Origin: Sycon ciliatum
Lineage: Eukaryota; Porifera; Calcarea; Leucosolenida; Sycettidae
Assembly: GCF_964019385.1 (NCBI RefSeq)
Contig: NC_088644.1
Coordinates: 41,556,924 to 41,620,923, forward strand
Direction of reading: 5' to 3'
DNA: 64,000 bases
Shown: positions 11,701 through 23,500 of the stretch, one piece after another
Position numbering within the stretch: position 1 is the stretch's first letter
Layout of the letters: each line of letters begins with the position of its first letter
The notes under the pieces: generated by a model
What the model saw: only the letters and a program-made list of their open reading frames with translations
Database searches by the model: none
Told to the model about the DNA's origin: nothing
Made by a program: the position numbers and the translations under genes

Positions 11701-14700
11701 CTGCATTCCACAGGAACTCTGAATGGTATCTGAAGTTCGAGGAAAACTGGAGTCAGACCAGCTGCTCAGAAGCTGTATCCGTGAAGATTCCCACAAAGGT
11801 AGTCACCAGGCAAACACATCACCGTGATCATGAGCCTAGTTTTGTAAGACCAGTAATGTTAACGAAAAATTTATAGGATCAGTCAGGGAAGTGAACTGCC
11901 TGAAAAGAGAAGAAAAAAACGCCAGACCCACCAGGACTCGAACCTGGGACCTTGCTTGTCATGAGCAATGCTCCAACCGCTGAGCTATGGGACCAGGCTG
12001 AACCTAGAAGGTGCTGACAAGTGTTTCACTCCAAAGGCAGCTCACAACACGTGCCACACATACTGATGGCACTTGGGTCTTTTTCCCTCCCCCAGGGGGC
12101 CAACCACGGTCAGTTTCTGGAAACTACCAGAGGCACGGTGAAAGAGAGTGATTAATTTTTGAAAGGATTGGGAGAACTTCAAATTCAAAGGATCAGTCAG
12201 GGAAGTGACTCAGGCAGTTCACTTCCCTGACTGATCCTTTGAATTTGAAGTTCTCCCAATCCTTTCAAGAAAAATTAATGCTAACGATTTAACGAATTTG
12301 AAAAATTCGTTTTTACATTTGAAGTCGTTACGTGCAAAACGATATGTACATGTACAGACATTTTCCGATTCTGAGACAGAATTCGTTTGAACTTCACCTC
12401 GCTAACCCACAAAAGTCGGGAGATTGCTAACATTGATTGACGTTAAAATATCTGGTCTTACAGTGCTTGTAACTACTGGTTCCAAACTTAGAAGCTGGTT
12501 TATCACCACTGTCCACGTGTGTCTTTTATTAATTTTCATAAGATCAAATGAGCAGTGCTCCTCTAGGCTCTAGAATTAAGTACTAGGAAGCATACCGGCA
12601 AAAGGCACAGAGAAGGCAGCTCCACGTTCATAATCGTTGCTAACGCAGACTTTGAGGTCGTGGCCCATGAGTAGAGGAATGAAGAATTGTGGACAGCTTT
12701 GACCACTCGACACAGGATTCGGTGTGCTGTTGCTGTAAACACCTCCGAAGAGAAAGCCGTGTTGTTTCGGCACCTTCCCCGTGGCGACACACCAGTACGT
12801 CTGATAGGTAGCGGTGGCCGACACACCCCGGCTGTGACATACCTGTATGCCAACAAAAACAGATAGTGACCATAAAGGATGAAGCAGTGCTGGTGAGGTG
12901 TTAGGTCACCGAATGTCTCAGTACTCCTTGTCAGTTTTGTGCCATTTTGTCGCACTCGCTGACTGTATAAGATCTGGTTACATTGGTGGACAGTTAGTCA
13001 TAACTCGTAACATTTTGTCCTTCTCCTTTTTCACCCGTGCTGTTGTCTTCATACTGACTAAATGCGAGCCTGCCAGCTACACACAGGTAAGGCTGTCCAG
13101 GTGGCTTACATAGTGTTCAATGCCACACAGCTCTACAGGACTGTCTACACACTGGGAGCAGAATGGGAGGAGATATACCCATGTATTGTGGTGGCAGTGT
13201 CATGCTTAGAATGGGAGGAGATATATCCATGTATTGTGGTGGCAGAGTTATGCTTAGGTGATTGTCAAACAACAATACTAACCACTGGCACTGGATGATG
13301 GGTGGCACCTGAACTAAAACACGGAAACTGAAGTTCCCTTGCCTGCTAGCTTGGACATGAGCTTAGCTGTGACCATGGCTACAGCCTCTGTGGATGTAAC
13401 TGTAACCATAGAATGATACTGTATGCATGGTGTAAACATAACTGCAACCATGGTTACACACACTGTGCATGTCACTGTAACCATGGTTACACACACTGTG
13501 CATGTCACTGTAACCATGAATGCACATGCCTTGATGCAACTGCAACCATAGTTACACACGTTGCAGATGTCTGAATTGCCAACACTCTTGGTGCTAACAA
13601 TCAATACTAGTAGTGATAGTGACTGCGTTGTTCTTACACCCGGTGACTTCAATAGCTGTCATAAGTTGCATTCTACACATCACTGCATGTGTCACGGTTT
13701 ACTCACACCTTCATGATGTGCTACATTCACACTGCTGTATGTTATAGTCTCTTGTTACTCCAGTAATCATCACATTCTGGCCAGCTCCCTACACAACTCA
13801 CGTTCAAACTTTAGGCTGTGTGTTGCTTAAGAACTTTCAAACCGGATCGAGTTCAACCCGGCTTGAAAGTCTGGATGGTGGAAAATAGGTGGGTGATGCT
13901 ATACATGTGCATTAAGAGGGATGATGCAGGGAGATTCCTGATTTGCCACCAGAAGTCAATTTCTGGAGTCCTGTTTGGTCTAGTGACAATAGAGCGGGAA
14001 CTCCCTCCTCCCCCCCCCCCCCCCACTCTTGGTGCATCTAGGTGGCCATGAAGTTGAGACCTTAGGTCGGCGGAGCTCCCTAAACCTCACCACCACTGCC
14101 ACGATTCAGGTTGTGCGTGCTTCCCATAGCTGCATCTCATGGAAGGTTGGCTCGATCCGGGTCGAACTCTGGGTCCAGAATATGTAATGCAAGGCACACG
14201 GCCTGCTGCAATCTGAATGAGGGGTGGGGTGGGGGTGGGGGGTACTACCTAAACTCCCAGTACTTACACGTTTGTAGCAAGTATCTATTCCCCAGAAGCC
14301 GCAGTCATACGAATGGATGTGGCAGGATGGAACCGTCCAAGACTCCGTGTAAGTGCCTTCGTGCAGGTACACTGGTTCATAGTACAATGGACAGGAGAAG
14401 TCGCCTGTGAAGAGGGAACAACACATGTGCATGCAGCCAGCCAGAATGGTTCATGGCCTTCATGAACAATATGTATTTACAGGTTACTACATACATTGCA
14501 GTGGCATGGAGAGCTTTATGGTTTGTTACTTCCCGACAGGTTGGCCCGAGGACTGTAGGCCCGACGGCTAACGCGGAGGGCACTAACAAGCCATTCATCG
14601 CCCTTGCTCGAAAATTGGCAACCGATGTTTCTGCTAAAAAAGCAATGAAATTTGCAGTGCCATATAAACCCTGGCACTTCCTTGAATCCCCTCTATTTTG

Positions 14701-17440
14701 TTTATCTACATACCAAGCATACATTAAACGTACCAGAACGTGCCGGCATTAAATATCCGTCAAAGGTTACGATCAGGTCCAAACTGTCATGCACAAGCTA
14801 TTCCAGAACAAGATTACTATAGCATTGCCGTATTTTTCCGGTTGTAAGTCGACCTTTTACGATTAAAAATAGAAGGAGAAAGGGTGGGGTCGACTTACAA
14901 CCAGGATTCGACTTATAACCGGGAACTATCAGTATCTTACAAAAAATGACCTGCACTGTATGCACGAGTGCATCATGTGTACACATTTTTGCCAGTTTAT
15001 TGGCCTTTTTCAAGGATTGGGACGTTATACCCTCCACTAAGGGATGTTCACATGATTTGTTAATGGGTTAGTAGCAGGGAGTGGTTAGTAGTTCTTCTTT
15101 GGGTGAAAACTTGAAAACGCAGAATTGAGACCTCCGAATACGGGGGTCGACCTATAACCGGGGTCGACTTACAACCGGTAAAATACGGTATACCTTAATC
15201 ACGCTGCTTGTCACAAAACGGGCATCACTGATGCGTCTGCCTCCAAAGTTCATGATGTGGATACCAAGTACAAGTATCCTTTGCCAAAGTATAGCTATGA
15301 TGGTAAGGACCTCGGGGAAACAGAATACTGTGACCTCGGTGTATGTGAGTGTTGCGGGAGAATCCAAGTCAGCTGGAGGGCAGTTCACTCATTGTTACAA
15401 TGTGCATGCTACATTGATTCGCCAGGAGTGGTGGAAGCAGTGTTTTGATTGGTGCAGGCATACTATAGCCATTCATACCTACTGAGGTGTTGCGAATTCG
15501 GTGGTAGTTGTAGAGTGACAAGGTGGCTGCTCCAAACAATGGAGCTCGCATTTCCTGCCAGTCAGTCAAGTGCCAGTCAGTCAAGTGCCAGTCAGTCAAG
15601 TGTCAGTCAGTCAAGTGTCAGTTAGTCGGCAGAAAACAGTCATACCTAGTGTATGCTATTGTGGGTATGCAATGCATGAACTCATTACTAGCAATAAATA
15701 CATGCCGGTGGCCTAAATGTTGGCCTGGCCACGAGCTGGTCAAGCGGACTGGTTCTGCCGGGCCTTGTCTGCATGCACGTTGCACGACTCACCAGATAAT
15801 GGATTCTTTTGCAAGAAACGTGGGCACAAGTCGCGGTTGTAGGAGTATGTAGAGGAGCAGTTCTGGAATACGCCTGCAAACGTGTAGTTGTTGGATGCAT
15901 TCTTGCAGAGCGATGCTTCGCCAGAGTTTGCCTTACGTGACATACAGGAAAATTCACAAACACAAGTCTAATTAAGTCTGAATCCCCACATACTGTGTGT
16001 TGTACTCCTTGTATCACTAAGTGACTCATGAGAGTGCAAGTTTGAGAAGCGCTGAACTCTAGTGTAAAGTAAGACTGTGGTTATGCTGCAGAGGAAACAA
16101 TACATACTTTAAAGGCATGCACAGCCGTGCACATTGGTTTGGCAAACACACACACATAGCTGTGGTGAGCTTGTTATGCTTGTAGACGCAGTAAGAGATT
16201 CCGTGAGAGATTTCACGCGTTCGTGGAATACCAGCAACAATGTGACATAGAACCGTTAGGATACCTACGTTTTCTAAAAATCGGGCAGAGCGGCCAACCT
16301 AAATGTCCTGCTAAAAGTTGAGCATAGTTCACCCATAGTTGTGCCTACGTTGCAGCTTTCTTATACGTCTAGACCTATGTTTTTCAGAATTTTCGTAGTT
16401 TGGAGAGTTACATCTTTCCCTGTATTCGGAATGTAGGTAGCAATATCGTATGCATCACATGAAGTAACCACCTGTGGACTATGAAGCCTGTAATAATCAA
16501 TATGACTCTCCTGAGGTGACATCTCAGTGTGCTGTGTGCTGTTGTTCCTTGCTGTGTGCTGTTGTTCCTCGCTGTGTGCAGTGTGGACATTCTCATGCAT
16601 GTTTACTTGTCTGCTTGTCTGTGTCATGAATGATCATTAGTTCATTACCTCCTAGCATGACGTTATTGCGCGCCAAATACGGTTTACCGTGTGCATGCGC
16701 GCGCTCGTGCGCGCGCGCCAATGATGTTGACAATGCTAAGCTTGCATGCGTGACAAGTGGTTCTAGTAGTGGCAGTTGGGAGAGACATGAGGTTCTTGAT
16801 GGTTTGATCAAGGTGTTCCCGGTTGGCGGTTTTTTGCTCTTTACTCTAACTTTAGTCTAAGCCTTTATCGTAACTATTCATTACAACCCAGAGCCGTGTG
16901 TGTTGGCTGGTCTGCCACGAGGTTGTGTGCGGGGGTAGTTGGGAGAGAGAGAGAGAGTGTGTGACTATTACAAGCCGCTGCCAGTATTTAATAAGCTAAG
17001 CGCTTGTTGACTCTTTACAACATCTTTCGGCAGGCTCTGATACATTGCTCTCATAATTATACCTACCATTTTATGTTATTAAGTATTAAATTTTATATTC
17101 ATTAAATACATTCACTGGGTTGCAATCAGCGAACAACGACCCTTAGAGGTTTCGCAATATCGCTAAGCAAAAATGTCAATTTCTGACGTGTGTACTACAA
17201 TGGAATTCCCGATTTCGGCGTACATATAATTGTGCAAGATTGTGGATGCTTGGCAGCCCTGATCAGATTGTTCATTCATACAAGCAACAAGCATGATACT
17301 GCTGCTGTTGCTGCTATCATCGTTTACCTTATAGTTGAAGCTTGGTGAGTTGACGTCGGTGCAACCTCTGTGCGTGTTGCGGGTCATATATTCCCTTGAT
17401 GCAGTCGCCAGCCTTGACGCAATCTGTGCATACGTGAGTA

Positions 17441-17521
<81 letters not shown>

Positions 17522-20500
17522 GTTGTAGAAGACGAGAAATTAAGCTGAACAGTTGCATTCCTGATAAGCCATGGATTGGATAGGACACACATGGAGTGGT
17601 GTGTTATCTTGTCACAGCTCAGATAACGGTGGAACAAGACTGCCATACACAAAATACACCAATGCCCACGCAATGAAGCACAAGGGTTCTAGAATACCCA
17701 ATCTGCTACTCATAGTACATGTATCTGCTATCTGTGGGGTTTTAGGGGGCGTTCGAATTGTCTTCATCAACTGCTCGAACAAATTGTTAAAGGGGAAGTT
17801 AAGGCAAAAATTTAAATTTCACCAGTTGTAGTCTTCGGGGTGCTGAGTCGAATGGTCTTGGTCCGAGGAAGCTGAGACGCTCCCTTCCTACTTGAATCCC
17901 AATCGAACTCGCGCACTTCCACCGAAACTGGGTGACTGCGCCCTTCTAGATGGGGATTTGTATGCAAAATCTCACTAAAAGCGTCATTTCGTTCTTATAA
18001 AAGCACGGATGACCGCGATTGGCCCATATGTTGTAGTCTTTTGGACGCTGAGTCGATTGGTTTTGGTCCGAAAAGGCTGCGATGCAGCGTTCCTCCTTTA
18101 TTCCCAATCGAACATGGCTGAACAAGTGGTCACGTGCTCCTGGGTGCCCAAATCATCTGGTCACCACGCCAGCAGGCGACAACTTTCACACCAAGGTTCA
18201 ACTCAAGTGACAGGACTGCACCCAAAAAAGGTCAAACAGGCTAGTAAGTTGTACCCTGCAGGCACGGTGACCAGGTGACTGGTGTACGCATTAGCACGTG
18301 ACCGCTTGTTCAACCATGTTCGATTGGGAATAAAGGAGGAACGCCGTATCGCAGCCTTTTCGGACCAAAACCAGTCGACTCAGCGTCCAAAAGACTACAA
18401 CATATGGGCCAATCGCGGTCATCCGTGCTTTTATAAGAATGAAATGGCGCTTTTAGTGACATTTTGCATACAAATCCCCATCTAGTAGGGCGCAGTCACC
18501 CAGTTTCGGTGGAAGTGCGCGAGTTCGATTGGGATTCAAGTAGGAAGGGAGCGTCTCAGCTTCCTCGGACCACGACCATTCGACTCAGCACCCCGAAGAC
18601 TACAACTGGTGAAATTTTATTTTTTGCCTTAACTTCCCCTTTAAAGGAGATTAGTTGAGGTGTCCCAATAGAACGGTTTCTATCATTTTAGAGTTTTTCA
18701 GAGGAATTGTCATGGGTATAATGACGTCCGATCGGATCGACCATCTCTACGTACCGACTCCGAACTCTTCGGAACTAATCCACCTCTCCCATCGGATGAG
18801 GTGGAGTTTCGAGGAGTTTCGTTTTTCTGAAGAGGCCAATAGGCCACCTCTTCAGAAAATCGAAACTCCTCGAAAAGTCAAAGAGTGACAATTCGAACGC
18901 GCCCTGTAAAGTGGCATGATGCTGTACGGGAAACGTTGCAGCATTCCCATTTGAAGTTTACTTTCTCCATGCTCAATATGTCCTTCTCTCAGGCTATCAA
19001 CAGCTATCCCCACCTCAATGACTGTAGGTGCAGGAAGCTCTGGCAGTGCAGCTGAGGTGATCATAAACTCGATTGGGTCACCCTGCTTGTCCACCGCGAC
19101 CAAGTTGTTCATCAGACCTTGTTCCCAGTCATTCACAGAGAGACCAGGTGCATACGGAGGCCCGCCGAATGTTCTGCACATAAACACATGGCACATTAAT
19201 TAAAGAGACTGAGCAGCCTGTTAGCTTTTTAGGCTCACTACCGGTGCAAAGTCAAAGACCGGCGCATGCCCAATCTCTGGACAGGTAGCTGTGTCCATCT
19301 TTTAAGGTCTCCTTGGCGAAGGTCATAGCATACCGCTTGTCACACACTCTCCTTGGCGGAGGTCATAGCATACCGCTTATCACACACAGACTGAACATTA
19401 TGGATTTGGACAAATTACAAACGTACCAGGACTGAACAACACATACTTCTCACTAGCACTAGCACTACAATGAACGTTGAACACCTTCACATAATATTCA
19501 CCTTGTTGTCGACTGAGTCCTGTTGGCCTGGAAGTTTTGAATCTCCTCGTTGCTAACGGTGTAATTGAACTGGAAGCCGATTGATATCATAAATCCGGCG
19601 GAGGCAGATGCCTTCACTGATGCTTCAGTTTGCGACTTGCTCTCGACAAACTTATTTGTGACCTTAGATGCAGAACGAATGGAGGAACAAATTAATTGAT
19701 GAACAAGTGGAAAGTAGCTGCTTGCCCTCATGTTATCAAGTACTGTGGAGGAAATTCATAACTATTGAATTCAGAAACTGGTGCTAGCAGAATTCCTACT
19801 TCTACAGTCAAATCTGCCGTTAGCGACCTCTGCTGTAGGCGACCATCTACCGTTAGCGACCGATTTTCAGTGCACCGACGGTTTCACATACAAACTGATC
19901 TGTCCAGAGCGACCATCTGCAGTGCGCGACCAGCGACCGCGATTTCATGCACGGTGGCTGCATTCAAATCTGCTGTAAGCGACCGCGACCCAGGTTCAGT
20001 CAGGTGCGAAACTGTACTTGCCAGTGCGCTGTCAACTGCAAAGTGTGAAAATGCGCTGTCTTGCAAGTGCGATCGACTGGCGCCTGGCCTGTACTGAGGC
20101 TGTGCTGTAGCTCTCAAGTCCAGGCAGTGTCGATCCACTGCCGTGTCGCATACGCGTAATACGGGTATGGTCGTCGTTGAATATCCAATAAAATGATATT
20201 AAAAATCACATTATTCTCGTCGATTTGAGTACATAGAAGCATATACCTGGTATGCCGGATTTACCATACATCTGCCGTAAGAGACCATCTGCCGTAAGCG
20301 ACCGCTTTTTCTTGCACCAAGGGGCGGTCGCTTACGACAGATTTGACTGTACCATCATAATGCTATTGGTTATTCTTTTTAGAGATTTTTAGAGCTGTAC
20401 TATCAAGTTGTGCCTGTGCAGGCTTTTGTGAACAAATTCCTCAGATTCTCTGAGTAAAGCAAATAATTACCAGAGAAGCAAACGTACAGTCCATTTCAAA

Positions 20501-23500
20501 AAGATTAACATTCAGGTTGTGGTCTGAAAAAGCATGAAGATAAGGGAAATTCGGACAACAAAGTACATAGAAGGACTAGCTTGTTAGGGGGAGAGAGTAT
20601 GTTTTGCACATGCCTGTTGACATGAAATATCACCCACCTGGGTTTCCTGGGTGAATGCTCCGCCGACTATAACCGATCTGATCATGTACGTTCCATAGTC
20701 TCTGATAATCAGCTGTAGCTCATAGTCAGCCATGCGTGATTGGTTATTGTGGATCATGTCGGCAATCAGAAGCAGACGCTGCTTCAGTGCAGGGGCCAGA
20801 GTTGCATCCGGCTTGATATCCACCTCATATATCTGGTGTCGCAGTGACGCACGCGTGGTCGTGGATTTACTCTTGACCTACCAAGCGTACAAGTCACAAG
20901 ATCATATGTGTCTATTTAATTACAAAACAGCATTTTTGCCACTACAGTAAGACCTCGCATAACCGCACACGTCCGTTTTTCACAAAAATATCCAGATAGG
21001 AGAGGGAACCGGATAATCGAACACACATACTGTATGTATGCACGGCATATGCTGTAAATCGGTAACCAGCGATTTTCGTCCTTATGGCGAGGGATCCGGA
21101 TAAAAGAGGACCGGATAAGCGAGGTCTGACTGTATACCAAACCAAGATCTGGAAGAGCATAATCTCGTAAAACCTCAATACAGACTGATAGACTATGGCA
21201 ATCAGTGATGTAAAACCTCAATACAGACTGATAGACTATGGCAATCAGTGATGTGCCTAAAGATGCTCTGAAGAATCCAATTAGCCAAGACCTCACATGG
21301 TCTCTTGGTACATGTGCAGGCAAATCATCACCAAAGGAAACCATGTCTTTGGAAAACTGTTCATGGTCTGTCTTAGCCTGCTGGTGTTCTATGTTCAAAT
21401 AACATTTACAAAGGCACTGTGTGAGAATGTGCATGCTGGTGGCTTGCATACAGAAAACAATTGATCCCTTGGGCCTAGTCATTACTATTGCACGTACATG
21501 TACTAGAATTTCTTCGAAGTCCAACAGCAGAAGGTGAGCCATGAGTCATTTTAAAAGTGCTGATCAGGTGACAGGACAAGCAAGCCCTGTGTTGGGAGCA
21601 GCCACTTTCTTCTTCTACTACACCTTAGGTGCAACATCTCAGTTTCATGACAGGATCTTGAGAACTGTACTATGCCATTGAAAGCACTATGCACTGAAAA
21701 CACATGCCGACAGTGGACTGAATACACATGACAGTATCGGACTTTATACACATAACGACGTAGGACCGACCTGGTTAGCTTTGTTACTTTGATACTCCTC
21801 GGAGAAGCTCCCGCTTATCATTTCATAGGACACGTCCAGCTTCATGGACTGGGAAGTGGTACTGCGATACTGGCGGAAATCCGAGTACATATCCGAGAAC
21901 TCTTGTACCTGCAGGGAATAGCGTGCAGGGAATAGCGTGCAGGGAATAGCGTGCAGGGAATAGCGTGCAGGGAATAGCGTGCAGGGAGTAGCGTACAGGG
22001 AATAGCGTGCAGGGAATAGCGTGCAGGGAATAGCGTGCAGGGAGTAGCGTACAGGGAGTGTGCAGTGTACTTGAAGTAGATGAAATGCTGAACATCCTAC
22101 ACCAGTATACAGTCATGCATGTAGCCTTTCTTGTCATGTTGATAACCAGTCATGGTATACTAATTATAGACAAATCCAGTTTATTGCCATGGTTGAACTC
22201 ATGCATACTATGCAACACAACGAATGGCCTTTCGCTCCATCATCCATTGTTCTATGATCTTAAAAAGGGCTCAGGCTTCCTGCAGCTTCACCTCGGAAAG
22301 GAATTCGGGTGGACACACCCATTCCCATAGCGATGCACATTCGAACCTTGTAAGATAACGGAACTGGTTTGGTTGTGGAGCGCTATGGGAATGGGTGTGT
22401 CCACCCAAGTTCCTTTCTATGATCTTGCTACCGAATTGCAGAACACGTGGCTCTGGTAATTGCGAAAAGCTGCCCTATCCGTAGTGTGTGTCCAACACTG
22501 ACAGATATAAGTAAGATGTTGTGCAGTCAGAAGGTGCAACAGCTAGCATAATACTCACTGATGTGATACTGACATTCAACCACCTGATGGATAACATGGA
22601 CAACACGTTACATTTTGGTCCTTTCTTTTAAATTAAATTTCTTTTAAATTTCATCCTTGGCCCTCCAGCTGAGTCTAAAACTAAGATTAGACGAACAAAA
22701 AGGTTTTTGCCATAAAAATACTCACGATAACACTCATAGGAGGGTCACTGGTTCTGTTCTGTGGTCCATAATTTCTGCATGACTTTTAAATGAAAAAATA
22801 TACTGGCCAACAACCCTTGCTCAAAATCAGATTACTAGTACACGGGGGTAGGCCTTTGCGGATAATGCCGGCAGAAAAATTGGCAGAATTCGGTACTTTT
22901 TCTGGTAAGTTTCATGCATGTTTGGTATGTGGATAAAGAGATGGAGCAGAATTCGAGGAATTGCCCGCCATAAGGTGTGTATGGTTCTGCCAATTTCACT
23001 GCTTTTCGAGCAGAATCTGCCACCTTTTCGAGCATTATCCGCCAATGCCTGGGGGGGGGGGGGGGGAGTGAAGTACTGACGTGACTAAGTTTCAGCGGGA
23101 TGGTGAGGACATTGTCCGGAATGAGAAAATTGCCGTCCGGTGTGACCCGACAGGTGTTGTAAGACATATCGGCAAAAAGGTTGAATTTTTGCCATAAAAA
23201 TAGTCACGATATCACTCATAGGAGGGTCACAGGTTCTGTTCTGTGGTCCATAATTCCTGCATGACTTTTAAATGAAAAAATATACTGGCCAACAACCCTT
23301 GCTCAAAATCAGAATACTAGTACACGGGGGGGGGGGGGTAGGCCTTTGCGGATAATGCCGGCAGAAAAATTGGCAGAATTCGGTACTTTTTCTGGTAAGT
23401 TTCATGCATGTTTGGCATGTGGATAAAGAAGTGGAGCAGAATTCGAGGAATTGCCCGCCATAACTTAAGGTTTGTATGGTTCTGCCAATTTCACTGCTTT

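Noticed and set aside
22835..23167. ORF with MSYNTCRVTPDGNF as a second MPEG1-like gene
   Set aside because: It is the truncated tandem duplicate of MPEG1 exon 2, without start or upstream exons.
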